From Ktedonobacter sp. SOSP1-85 (lineage in GTDB: Bacteria > Chloroflexota > Ktedonobacteria > Ktedonobacterales > Ktedonobacteraceae): DNA of 64,000 bases. The position numbers were made by a program, and so were the translations under genes. The stretch covers positions 4,379,501 through 4,443,500 of the forward strand of contig NZ_BNJI01000001.1 of the NCBI RefSeq assembly GCF_016587415.1. The letters are read 5' to 3'. Shown one piece after another: positions 1 through 7,594 of this stretch (within the stretch, counting starts at the first letter, position 1; each line of letters opens with the position of its first letter). The notes beneath the pieces are model-generated. The model was given only the letters and a program-made list of their open reading frames with translations. It had not been told where the DNA came from and searched no databases.

Positions 1-2
1 AG

Positions 3-125
3 GACGAGACCAAGGCCACCATTCGTGTCATCCCCTTTGACCAGCCCGAGGGCGGCGTCAAGGGCAAGTGCATCTATACCGGCAAGCCTGCCACCTGCGA
101 AGCCATCTTCGCCCGCGCGTATTAA
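3..125 (+). CDS. proS: Prolyl-tRNA synthetase, archaeal/eukaryotic-like type, C-terminal fragment
   Basis: Only the last 40 codons are in the window; the gene runs in from the left. The visible tail has the pattern IPFDQPE, then GKCIYTGKPA, and ends in ARAY. This matches the zinc-binding C-terminal tail of type-3 (archaeal/eukaryotic-like) prolyl-tRNA synthetases as I know them; bacterial-type enzymes lack this ending. The stop TAA is at 123-125. A second, bacterial-type proS follows 86 bases downstream on the same strand, so the two would be tandem paralogues by function rather than by descent. Assigned from a short tail only, so family placement is likely but not certain. Confidence 0.65.
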   Translation, partial: DETKATIRVIPFDQPEGGVKGKCIYTGKPATCEAIFARAY

Positions 126-128
126 TAT

Positions 129-188
129 GTTCTGAAGATTGAAGGCCCTGGTTGCCCTAGGGCAACCAGGGCCTTCAATCTTCAGAAC
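129..188. terminator. Perfect 60-nt palindrome between the two proS genes
   Basis: The two 30-nt halves are exact reverse complements meeting at CCTAGG. It starts 4 nt after the upstream stop codon and ends 23 nt before the next ATG. No T-tract follows, so if it terminates transcription it does so by hairpin strength. It is one of a large family of such palindromes in this window. Confidence 0.6.
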
Positions 189-211
189 GAAGTTGGACTA
201 GGAGAGAGATC

Positions 212-1951
212 ATGCGTTATTCACAGCTTTTGGGGGGAACGCTGCGCGAGCGCGCACATGATGTTGAGAGTACGAACCTGGACCTGTTAACCCGGGGTGG
301 CTTTGTACGCCAGCTTACCTCTGGTGTGTATAGCATGCTGCCGCTGGGTGAGCGTGTTATGCGCAAGCTCACAGAGATAATACGTACTGAGATGGAGATG
401 ATAGGAGGTCAGGAGGTCTCGATGCCTGTGCTACAACCGCGCGAGATCTGGGAGGTCAGGCCGCAGTCGGGGAAGGCCAGTCGAGCGGAGGGGTATGGCC
501 CGGTCCTCTTTAGCCTGCATGATCGCCGTGAGCGCGAGCTTGTCTTGGGGCCGACGCACGAAGAGATTTGCACCCTCCTGGCACAAGAGTTTATCCGCAG
601 CTATCGAGATCTGCCGCGCCTGGTCTTCCAGGTTCAGCGCAAGTTTCGCGATGAGCCGCGAGCGCGTGGTGGACTCCTGCGCCTGCGCGAATTCCTCATG
701 AAAGACCTCTATAGCTTTGATGCCGACGAAGAGGGCTTGAACGCCAATTTCGAACTCATGCGCGAGGCCTATTGCCGTATATTTGCACGCTGTGGCCTGG
801 ATTTTATCGTCGTCGAGGCCGATAGCGGCGCCATTGGAGGCAAGGAATCGCTGGAGTTTATCGCCCTGACCGAGGCGGGAGAAGACACCATTCTGCGTTG
901 CACTGGCTGTGGCTACGCCGCCAACGTCGAAAAGGCCGAGTTCGTGCGCCCGGAGCGCGTCTCCGCAGAGGAGCGGGCGCTGGAGGAGGTCTACACACCG
1001 GATTGCAAGTCTATCAGCGACCTGGCGGCTTTCCTGAGCATATCCGAGGGCGAGACCATGAAGGTGGTCTGCTATAGTGCAGGTGGGCAGTTGGTAATGG
1101 CCGTGGTACGCGGTGACCTGGATATCAATGAGATCAAGCTGACTAATGTCATCACAAAGCGGGGTCTCAACGCCACCGATTTGCGCCTGGCAACGGCGGA
1201 AGAACTGGAACGTGCGGGCATCGTCGCGGGCTATGCCTCACCCTTGGGAGAGAACAAGGCCCTGCTGATCGTCGCCGATCACTCCCTTCGTTCAGGCAAC
1301 AATTTTGTCGCCGGAGCTAATCATGCTGAGCACCATCTCAAGAACGTCAACTATCCGCGTGATTTCCGTGTTGATACCTGGGCGGATATCGCTTCGGCTT
1401 ATGAGGGCGCCGCCTGTGTACGCTGTGGTGGAAGCTTACACGCCCTGCGTGGCTGCGAGCTGGGGCATATCTTCAAGCTTGGCACCATCTATTCCGACCT
1501 CTTTAATGCCACCTTCCTCGATGCCGAGGGACGCATGCAACCGCTGATCATGGCTTCATATGGCATTGGTATCTCGCGCCTGCTGGCCTGCATTGTCGAG
1601 CAGCAGCATGATGCGCGAGGCCTGACCTGGCCGCTGGCGGTCGCGCCATATGCTGTCTCGCTGGTGGGAATCGATCTGGAGAAAGAGGAGATCGGTCGCG
1701 CGGCCGAACAGCTCTATGCCGATCTCTGTGCGGCAGGCGTCGAGGTGCTTTTCGATGACAGGCGCGAATCGGCGGGTATCAAGTTCAACGACGCCGACCT
1801 GCTTGGTCTACCGTTGCGTGCTGTTGTCAGCAAGCGTTCCCTCAAACAGGGAGGCGTAGAACTGAAGGCCCGCACAAGCCAGGCGAGCCAAATTGTTTCA
1901 TTAAGTGAAGCATTGAACGAGATTCAACAAGTTCTGATGCAACTTTTATAA
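212..1951 (+). CDS. proS: Prolyl-tRNA synthetase, bacterial type with editing domain
   Basis: Charges tRNA-Pro with proline in the cytoplasm. At 579 aa it has the normal bacterial length. The N-terminal class II core opens with MRYSQLLGGTLRE and carries motif 2 around residues 146-168 (FRDEPRARGGLLRLREF). A YbaK-like insertion domain for clearing mischarged Ala-tRNA occupies roughly residues 225-400. Motif 3 is near 450 (YGIGISRLLA) and the anticodon-binding domain forms the last 100 residues. The ATG is preceded by GGAGAGAG. It lies directly downstream of the tail of a second, type-3-like synthetase. Confident assignment. Confidence 0.96.
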   Translation: MRYSQLLGGTLRERAHDVESTNLDLLTRGGFVRQLTSGVYSMLPLGERVMRKLTEIIRTEMEMIGGQEVSMPVLQPREIWEVRPQSGKASRAEGYGPVLFSLHDRRERELVLGPTHEEICTLLAQEFIRSYRDLPRLVFQVQRKFRDEPRARGGLLRLREFLMKDLYSFDADEEGLNANFELMREAYCRIFARCGLDFIVVEADSGAIGGKESLEFIALTEAGEDTILRCTGCGYAANVEKAEFVRPERVSAEERALEEVYTPDCKSISDLAAFLSISEGETMKVVCYSAGGQLVMAVVRGDLDINEIKLTNVITKRGLNATDLRLATAEELERAGIVAGYASPLGENKALLIVADHSLRSGNNFVAGANHAEHHLKNVNYPRDFRVDTWADIASAYEGAACVRCGGSLHALRGCELGHIFKLGTIYSDLFNATFLDAEGRMQPLIMASYGIGISRLLACIVEQQHDARGLTWPLAVAPYAVSLVGIDLEKEEIGRAAEQLYADLCAAGVEVLFDDRRESAGIKFNDADLLGLPLRAVVSKRSLKQGGVELKARTSQASQIVSLSEALNEIQQVLMQLL

Positions 1952-1981
1952 TTAACCTGGTATGCAAGATGTCGCAAAACA

Positions 1982-2033
1982 GGGTCCAGGGGCAGCGCCC
2001 CTGGCGGGGTTTGGGGTGTCCCCACATTCCTTC
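1982..2033 (+). repeat. Dispersed GC-rich repeat, copy 1
   Basis: The core (GGGTCCAGGGGCAGCGCCC and the following bases through GGGGTGTCCCC) recurs in reverse orientation at 46196-46247. It contains the internal hairpin CCAGGGGC/GCCCCTGG. Two copies in unrelated intergenic places indicate a dispersed repeat rather than a gene-specific signal. Confidence 0.7.
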
Positions 2034-2038
2034 TCCCT

Positions 2039-2088
2039 ATAAAAAGACACAGGAGCTTGTCGCAAGACAAGCTCCTGTGTCTTTTTAT
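2039..2088. terminator. Intrinsic terminator downstream of proS
   Basis: A 23-bp perfect stem with a GCAA loop. The left arm begins ATAAAAAGACAC and the right arm ends GTGTCTTTTTAT. The A-tract before and T-tract after the GC core make it a good bidirectional rho-independent terminator for proS. Confidence 0.8.
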
Positions 2089-2105
2089 CGAACCGGCCCG
2101 TAAAA

Positions 2106-2365
2106 CCCCTGGCTTGAGCCCTGACACGTATACACAAATATGAACGTTTGCAGAAGATCCTCAGCATGGTGCGAGGGAAAGGTGTTGAAAAAAACGCCCC
2201 TTGATGCACAATGATGTGCTTTCAGCTTGACGAGACAAGCGACTTTTTCACCAAAAGTGTGTCACCTCTCGTATGGGGGAAAACGAGGCACCTGCAGCGC
2301 ATCGCTTCCGTGTTCTTTCTCAAGATCACATATTTGTGTATACGTGCCAGGCTTGAGCCATGGGG
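2106..2365 (+). repeat. 260-bp structured element with terminal inverted repeats, copy 1
   Basis: It starts CCCCTGGCTTGAGCC and ends GGCTTGAGCCATGGGG. An 18-bp perfect inverted repeat (CACGTATACACAAATATG) lies just inside each end. A 259-bp homologue stands at 62468-62726 in front of another tnpB. Between the copies the inverted repeat changes at matched positions on both arms (CACG/CGTG versus CACT/AGTG), so pairing is kept. This suggests selection on a folded RNA or DNA form. It could be the left end of the insertion element, a MITE, or a structured RNA. Confidence 0.75.
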
Positions 2366-2427
2366 ATACAAGGGCCGTTCCTTTTGGGAGTAGCCTGGGT
2401 GGAGGAGAAGCAGAGGGAAATGAAGGC

Positions 2428-2456
2428 TTGACAACAAAGCGAGGCTTCTGTATACT
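2428..2456 (+). promoter_or_regulatory. Sigma-70-type promoter for tnpB
   Basis: TTGACA at 2428-2433, a 17-bp spacer, and TATACT at 2451-2456, which is near consensus. The tnpB ATG is at 2537, leaving a leader of about 75 nt with GGAGGGG before the start. Confidence 0.7.
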
Positions 2457-2536
2457 GCTTCTTGAAATCTTGTTCTATGTCTGTAAACATGTCTCAGCAC
2501 TGAAATGAGCAGGAATGCCGTAAGAGGAGGGGACAC

Positions 2537-3904
2537 ATGGAAGGCGTGAATGACCCACCAAGACCGCACACCGACGAGGCGCCAGTGCGGATCAAAGCCT
2601 TTGTCTATCGCTTGTATCCCACTCGCAAACAAGAAAGCACTCTCCTGTGGACGCTTCGTCGCTGCAAAGAACTCTACAACGCCAGCCTCGAAGAACGCAC
2701 TGCTGCCTACAGAATGGCTGGCGTCTCGGTCTCCTATGGCATGCAGGCCGACCAATTGCCTCAGGTCAAGCAAGAACGCCCCGAATACCAGGAGATTCAT
2801 TCCCAGGTGCAGCAGGATGTGCTCCGACGCCTCGACAAAGCCATGAAGGCTTTCTTTCGTCGTGTCGCTGAGGATCAGACCCCAGGCTATCCTCGGTACA
2901 AATCCAATGCCCGCTATCGTTCCTTCACCTATCCGCAGAGTGGCTATACACTCATTGGTGCCCTCACCCCTCATGACAAAAAGGGCAAGAAAACCTCTCG
3001 ATTGAAGCTTTCGAAGATTGGGTCTCTCAAGATGCTGATGCATCGATCCATCAAAGGGAGCATCAAAGTCTGCACGATCAAACGCGATGGAGATCGCTGG
3101 TATGCCGTCTTCAGCGTGGAGCAGGTCATCAGCAGCGCAACGCTGATGCATCCCTCCAACAAGGCGGTGGGGGTTGATGTGGGCATCACCTCCTATGCCA
3201 CGCTCTCCACGGGGGAGCAGATCGCCAACCCTCGCATCTACCGTTGCACCGAGCAGCAGATCAAAGAGGCCCATCGTAGGCTCTCTCGGCGCAAGCGAGG
3301 CAGTCATCGACGCAGCCGGGCCAAGCGGGAATTGACACGACTCTATCGCAAGGTGCGCCACCGTCGGCAGGACTTCCTGCACCAAGCGTCTCGCCGCCTG
3401 GTCAATCAGTATGGGACCCTGGTGTTTGAGGCATTGCAGATCCCCAATATGACGGCAAGACCCAAGCCCAAGAAGGAGGAGGCCCCTGCAACGACAGAGG
3501 AAAGCGAAGGTGGCGCGACAGCAGCGACGGTGACGCACTATCTACCTAATGGAGCGGCTGCCAAGAGCGGCCTGAACAAAAGTATCCTTGACGCGGCCTG
3601 GGGCCGTTTCATCACGCTGTGTGCCTGCAAAGCGGAAGAGGCTGGCGGCATGGTAGTGAAGGTGGCGCCCCAACAGACGAGCCAGAAATGTAGTGGCTGC
3701 GGAGTTCTGGTCCCCAAAGATCTCTCGGTGCGATGGCATTCCTGCCCCACGTGTGGGACCGAGCTGGATCGCGATGAAAATGCCGCACGAAACATTCTGC
3801 GCCGCTATGAGACGCAAGGAGCCATTCCTGATCGCAAGAAAGGCAAACCCAGCAGGAAGGTGGGTCGGGGCGGGAAGCGTCCCACAGCGACTGGTATCCT
3901 CTGA
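2537..3904 (+). CDS. tnpB: TnpB RNA-guided nuclease (IS605 OrfB family), complete
   Basis: 455 aa. The N-terminal region starts at IKAFVYRLYPTRKQ. The RuvC-like core has Asp in AVGVDVGITSYA, Glu in LVFEALQIPNM and the final Asp in ELDRDENAARNI, so the catalytic triad is intact. A zinc ribbon is formed by CSGCG and CPTCG. TnpB proteins of this family are RNA-guided DNA endonucleases whose guide RNA comes from the 3' end of the gene and the right end of the element (established for the family). A low-complexity linker rich in Lys, Glu and Ala (about residues 310-340) sits after the Glu motif. The start has AGAGGAGGGG upstream. No TnpA is nearby. Confidence 0.92.
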   Translation: MEGVNDPPRPHTDEAPVRIKAFVYRLYPTRKQESTLLWTLRRCKELYNASLEERTAAYRMAGVSVSYGMQADQLPQVKQERPEYQEIHSQVQQDVLRRLDKAMKAFFRRVAEDQTPGYPRYKSNARYRSFTYPQSGYTLIGALTPHDKKGKKTSRLKLSKIGSLKMLMHRSIKGSIKVCTIKRDGDRWYAVFSVEQVISSATLMHPSNKAVGVDVGITSYATLSTGEQIANPRIYRCTEQQIKEAHRRLSRRKRGSHRRSRAKRELTRLYRKVRHRRQDFLHQASRRLVNQYGTLVFEALQIPNMTARPKPKKEEAPATTEESEGGATAATVTHYLPNGAAAKSGLNKSILDAAWGRFITLCACKAEEAGGMVVKVAPQQTSQKCSGCGVLVPKDLSVRWHSCPTCGTELDRDENAARNILRRYETQGAIPDRKKGKPSRKVGRGGKRPTATGIL

Positions 3905-3924
3905 GGAGGACGCTGGCCACTGTC

Positions 3925-3947
3925 GAAGCCCCCGCGTGGGGTACTTC
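3925..3947 (+). other. Right-end hairpin of the TnpB element, likely 3' part of its guide RNA
   Basis: GAAGCCCC, CGCG loop, GGGG-TA-CTTC: a short stem just after the tnpB stop, in the position and style of IS200/IS605 right ends. In TnpB systems the omega RNA overlaps this region. The guide would be read from the DNA directly downstream. Confidence 0.5.
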
Positions 3948-3951
3948 ACAT

Positions 3952-4788
3952 CTATTTAACTGCGATGACGATGGGAAGGGCGGTTATTGCATCGATGGTG
4001 ACCTTCTCATTATTTGCGCTATCCTTGACATAGATGCCGGTGGAGGCCCCCCCATCCAGGTTGAGCGCTGTCTGGAGCGAGAGGTCCGACGAGGCCAGCA
4101 GGTCTGCTGTCTCGTCCAGCGAGAACGATACCCCAGAGCTGATGATAAAGAGCAGGCGCCCCTGTTTATCCTGGGCCACAATGGTGCGGCGCTCGGTTGC
4201 TCCGTTCGCGTTAAACTGGGTGCGCTGTCCATTCTCAATGAGCATTGGCGAGGACTGCGTGGCTTGCTGAAGCTGTTCGTTGTCGGGATCATAGGGATGC
4301 GCACTCAGAGAGCGCAGGCGAATATTTCCCTGACTATCGACGGAGAGCATGCCGCCGAAGGCGCTATACGATTGGCCATGTACCTCGCTGTTGCTGACAA
4401 GCAGCCCCGTGGGGTGGTTGTTATTATCAAAGTAGCCGCCATTGATCAGCACGTGTGCACCAGTCTCTTTGGTCCACTCGCGCACAGAGAGTGGCTGCGT
4501 TGGCTGGTAATGCACGCTGAGATGAATCTGGGCTGGATTCATGCGTACGATGACCATGGTATCTTCATTGGTACTGGGACCCTTCCAACGTTCATAACGC
4601 AGCTCGATGCCGGGCGAGACTGTCTGCCAGACATTGAGCTGCTGGTCCGAACCATTCGCCGAGTTCTGCGAATTGGTGATAGGTGTCCCATTCACGCTGA
4701 TATTGGGCAGCGCTGAGCAGGCCATCAGGAGGCTACCCAGAAGCGCGAGCACGCATGTAAGCAGCAGCGTGTGCCTGGCGGCTGGCAT
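3952..4788 (-). CDS. Lipoprotein with phosphodiester glycosidase (NAGPA/DUF2233) domain
   Basis: 278 aa. The N-terminal signal peptide has a lipobox (LLMAC, Cys about residue 24), so it should be a membrane-anchored exported lipoprotein. The domain begins near residue 60. Motifs typical of the NAGPA/DUF2233 family are visible: VLINGGYFDNNN, then ERRTIVAQDKQGRLLF, and the C-terminal ALNLDGGASTGIYV. The family cleaves phosphodiester-linked sugars; the substrate here is unknown. Its 3' end abuts the right end of the TnpB element. Upstream lies a nest of hairpin repeats. Confidence 0.85.
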   Translation of the reverse strand: MPAARHTLLLTCVLALLGSLLMACSALPNISVNGTPITNSQNSANGSDQQLNVWQTVSPGIELRYERWKGPSTNEDTMVIVRMNPAQIHLSVHYQPTQPLSVREWTKETGAHVLINGGYFDNNNHPTGLLVSNSEVHGQSYSAFGGMLSVDSQGNIRLRSLSAHPYDPDNEQLQQATQSSPMLIENGQRTQFNANGATERRTIVAQDKQGRLLFIISSGVSFSLDETADLLASSDLSLQTALNLDGGASTGIYVKDSANNEKVTIDAITALPIVIAVK

Positions 4789-4840
4789 GAGAAAATCCCT
4801 TTCTTGAATTATCCTGGAACGATGTGCAGGAGCGGCAGGA

Positions 4841-5072
4841 CGACGCTGCTAAAGCACGCGTCTACATATGGAGGCGCATGACGCCCCCGTACCTTGATAT
4901 GTAGACGCGTGCTTTAGTGGTAAATTCACGTAGTGCGTCGATGTAGGGTCCATGCTGGCATGGACTGCCGAGGCCCGCAGGCCGAGACCCGAGCGCAAGC
5001 AGATCGCTTCGCTCGCAGTCCATGCCAGCATGGACCCTACAGATGTTGTGAATTCACCATTTAGCAGCGTCG
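4841..5072. repeat. Hairpin repeat (type C), copy 1, interrupted by a second element
   Basis: The outer arms CGACGCTGCTAAAG and CTTTAGCAGCGTCG match the uninterrupted copy at 10748-10813. The hairpin stem holds AAGCACGCGTCTACATAT on the left and its complement on the right. The right arm is split after CTTTAG by the element at 4918-5059. Confidence 0.75.
4918..5059. mobile_element. 142-bp MITE-like element inserted with a TTTAG target duplication
   Basis: Terminal inverted repeats are TGGTAAATTCAC and GTGAATTCACCA (one mismatch). TTTAG occurs on both sides (4913-4917 and 5060-5064). Removing the element plus one TTTAG restores the sequence of the intact type C hairpin at 10748-10813. Inside are a large hairpin with TAGGGTCCATGCTGGCATGG arms and the motifs GGCCCGCAGGCC and TCGCTTCGCTCG, which also occur in the element at 38405-38505. 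Confidence 0.7.
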
Positions 5073-5103
5073 GTAATATACTTCCTGCTTCCAATCCTAC
5101 TAT

Positions 5104-5907
5104 TTACCTGCGCCAGCCAGTTGCCTCGATGGCCGAGACGGTTCCCTTAAATTCCATCGCCAGCTTATACGCAGCGGCGTGAGCAGCCAGTTCGGTCTCA
5201 TCGCTGAGCGGGGCCAGGTCCACCTTACCGTAGCGGCGCTCCAGCGCCTTCATGATCAGGAAGTCGGTGAACCAGGGATTCTTCGGCAGCAGAGGGCCAT
5301 GCAGGTAGGTGCCATACACATTATTATAGTTTGCGCCCTCAAAACCGTCTTTTCCATTATTGCCCCAACCCGAAACAACTTTGCCCAGGGGCTTGGCCTT
5401 GGGTCCCAGGTAGGTGCGTCCGCTGTGGTTCTCATAGCCAACCAGGATCTGTTTGCCCAGGGAACCCAGGTCGCATTCAAGCGCCATATGTGTCATGAAG
5501 CGTTCGGGGTCGCCCTCGGTGTGCAGGTCGAGTACCCCTGCCCCTTTCAGCTCGGGACCATGGACGCTCTTATAGCTATGGCCCAGCAACTGATAGCCCG
5601 CGCAGACTGCCAGGAAGGTAGTTCCAGCCTCGGCGGCCTCACGCAGGGAGGGGGCCTTCTCCTGAATGTCCTTGGAGGCGATCTCCATCTCGCGGTCGGC
5701 GCCGCCATGGAAAAGGATCATATCATATTGGGTAAAGTCAGGCGTCTGTTTGACGTATACGGGATCGACCTCGACCGAGATGCCGCGCCATTTGCTGCGC
5801 TTCTCAATCGAGAAGAGGTTTCCACGGTCGGCGGCCACGCACATCAAGGTTGGATAGAGGTGGGCGATCTTAATAACCATGCGTGAATCTGATGTCTGCT
5901 CGCTCAT
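5104..5907 (-). CDS. gatD: Lipid II isoglutaminyl synthase, glutaminase subunit GatD
   Basis: 267 aa class I glutamine amidotransferase of the CobB/CobQ-like type. With MurT it converts D-Glu of the lipid II stem peptide to D-isoglutamine. The nucleophile Cys lies in FLAVCAGYQLLG and the His in GTYLHGPLLPKNP. GENHS-like sequence (GYENHSGRTYLG) is also family-typical. It starts 6 nt after the murT stop, and its ribosome site (GGGAGGAG) lies inside the last murT codons, so the two form an operon and are probably translationally coupled. Confidence 0.93.
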   Translation of the reverse strand: MSEQTSDSRMVIKIAHLYPTLMCVAADRGNLFSIEKRSKWRGISVEVDPVYVKQTPDFTQYDMILFHGGADREMEIASKDIQEKAPSLREAAEAGTTFLAVCAGYQLLGHSYKSVHGPELKGAGVLDLHTEGDPERFMTHMALECDLGSLGKQILVGYENHSGRTYLGPKAKPLGKVVSGWGNNGKDGFEGANYNNVYGTYLHGPLLPKNPWFTDFLIMKALERRYGKVDLAPLSDETELAAHAAAYKLAMEFKGTVSAIEATGWRR

Positions 5908-5913
5908 GCTAAT

Positions 5914-7383
5914 TTACTCCTCCCAGTAGTGTTTGACCCAACCGTGTTTCTGCATTATTTTACGCAGTTCTTGTGTTGGTGTATAGCCGCTTAGGATATA
6001 TAGGGAGCCACCCGGCTCGACATTTTTCAATGCAGCCTCTAAGGCACCCTCGTATTCATGGATGACAGAGATCTTACTGGGAGAGAACTCGGCATACTTC
6101 AAGCGCAGCGCCAGCTCCTCTGCCTTATTGCCACAGCAGATGGCATCAAGAACATCGGGCACGATCTCTTCGATATCGCAGTCCCAGAGCCAGGCAAAGT
6201 CCTGTCCATCAACCACGGTATGGCTCATCGAGAAGAGCATATGCTTCTTGCCGCTATGCTTGGCAATCAAGCGCATGATCAGGTTGAAGGAGGTGGGATT
6301 CTTGACGAAGGAGAGGTAGATGTTCTTATCGCCAGCCTGAATCTTTTCCAGGCGACCAAAGGCCGGGCGCAGGGTCGAGAAGGCCTGTGTGGCTTTCTCA
6401 ATCGCGAACTCCGTGGCGAAGGCGGCGCCGATAGCGGCCGCAGCATTATAGACGTTATGGATACCGGGCAGCGGCACCGTGAATTCCAGTTCGCCCAGGG
6501 GGGTGCGCATCGTCACCTGTGAGGGGCCTTCGCCATCTTCCGCCAGGTGTGCGGATGTGACCGCGAAGTCGAGCTGGGGCAGGGTATAACCGCAGGTAGG
6601 ACAGCGGTAGAGGCCCAGGTGGGAGAGGTAGGCGACCTCGTACGCCAGGTCGCTATCGCAGTGGATACAGCGAATGATGTCGGCTGACTGCTCAGGCACA
6701 GGCGTGCCAACCTCTTTGGTCTCCAGGCCAAAGTAGAGGCGGCGAGCCTTGGAGTTGAGCGCGAAGTTGGCGACCTGGGGATCATTGCCGTTGAGCAGGA
6801 TCGTCGAGGTCTCCGGCAGGTTCTCAAGCATCTTATTGAGCGCGTTGGCGACGGAATACATCTCGCCATAGCGGTCAAGCTGATCGCGGAAGAGATTGGT
6901 AATGATTACCACGTCAGGCTGAATTTCGGGGACTGCCGCGGGAATGGTCCCCTCATCGATCTCAAAGAGGAGGACATCGCTATCCAGGCGCCCGAAGATG
7001 TCGGCGAAATTGACGGCGACCGATGTAACGCCTTGCAACAGGTTCGAGCCGGTGCGGTTCTGGGAGACGCGCTGCCCATTGGAGCTAGCCAGGGCGGCAG
7101 TCATGCGTGCCGTCGTCGTTTTACCATTACTACCAGTAATCACAATCTTCTTAGCGCTGCTGGCGCCAACTACTTCTTTTAATACATTAGGATCGATACG
7201 GCGCGCGACCATACCAGGGAGGCTGGTGCCACCACCGATACGCAACAGGCGTCCAGACGCGCTTGCCAGTTTCCCTGCTGAAATAGCCAGGGCGAGACGC
7301 GCCCGGCCCAGGCCAGTGGGCGCTTGCGCCGCGTTATCCTGTTCTGGTGCCTGCTTTGTCGAGAGTTCGTGTTCTATTTGCAT
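5914..7383 (-). CDS. murT: Lipid II isoglutaminyl synthase, Mur ligase-like subunit MurT
   Basis: About 489 aa. It is the ATP-dependent ligase half of the MurT/GatD complex. The P-loop TGSNGKTTTARM is near residue 80, and a four-Cys zinc ribbon (CIHC and CPTC) near 236-265 splits the Mur ligase middle domain as in other MurT proteins. The DUF1727 C-terminal domain includes FVKNPTSFN. Start choice: the frame stays open upstream to a GTG at 7512 and an ATG at 7413. I prefer the ATG at 7383, which has GGTGG upstream and gives a family-like N-terminus; no ribosome site is visible for 7512. Confidence 0.92.
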   Translation of the reverse strand: MQIEHELSTKQAPEQDNAAQAPTGLGRARLALAISAGKLASASGRLLRIGGGTSLPGMVARRIDPNVLKEVVGASSAKKIVITGSNGKTTTARMTAALASSNGQRVSQNRTGSNLLQGVTSVAVNFADIFGRLDSDVLLFEIDEGTIPAAVPEIQPDVVIITNLFRDQLDRYGEMYSVANALNKMLENLPETSTILLNGNDPQVANFALNSKARRLYFGLETKEVGTPVPEQSADIIRCIHCDSDLAYEVAYLSHLGLYRCPTCGYTLPQLDFAVTSAHLAEDGEGPSQVTMRTPLGELEFTVPLPGIHNVYNAAAAIGAAFATEFAIEKATQAFSTLRPAFGRLEKIQAGDKNIYLSFVKNPTSFNLIMRLIAKHSGKKHMLFSMSHTVVDGQDFAWLWDCDIEEIVPDVLDAICCGNKAEELALRLKYAEFSPSKISVIHEYEGALEAALKNVEPGGSLYILSGYTPTQELRKIMQKHGWVKHYWEE

Positions 7384-7535
7384 AATACTTTTACCACCGT
7401 CCCTAATAGGCATCAAGGAGTTCAATGCATGAATATTAGGAGAATAATCCAATAGTGCAGCCTGGTGGCAGTATAGCAAACCAGGGGACACATCGACAAG
7501 GGAAATAGTCACAATGGCAGTGTGAAATTACTTAC

Positions 7536-7594
7536 GATGTTGTGGGTGTGGAGCGCCCTGGCTACCTGCCAGGGCGCTCCACACCCACAACATC
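7536..7594. terminator. Palindrome downstream of the carboxypeptidase gene
   Basis: 27-bp perfect arms (GATGTTGTGGGTGTGGAGCG and on) with a 5-nt loop. The last base touches the stop codon of the minus-strand gene that follows. No T-tract. Confidence 0.55.

Larger units (their letters stand above)
2099..3950 (+). mobile_element. TnpB-only (IS1341-like) insertion element
   Basis: The unit consists of a 260-bp structured left segment, a tnpB gene and a right-end hairpin, with no TnpA transposase gene. The left boundary is set by where similarity to the second element (near 62461) begins. The right boundary is inferred from the hairpin at 3925-3947. The element abuts the 3' end of the convergent lipoprotein gene, whose stop codon is at 3952-3954. 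Boundaries are approximate; an empty site from a relative would fix them. Confidence 0.6.

Noticed and set aside
2222..3538. 438-codon open frame on the minus strand opposite tnpB
   Set aside because: Translation shows no family pattern and mirrors the codon bias of tnpB; tnpB on the other strand has all catalytic motifs.
4841..5072. CRISPR-like array of repeats
   Set aside because: The repeats are inverted and nested, with no regular direct repeats and spacers and no cas genes.
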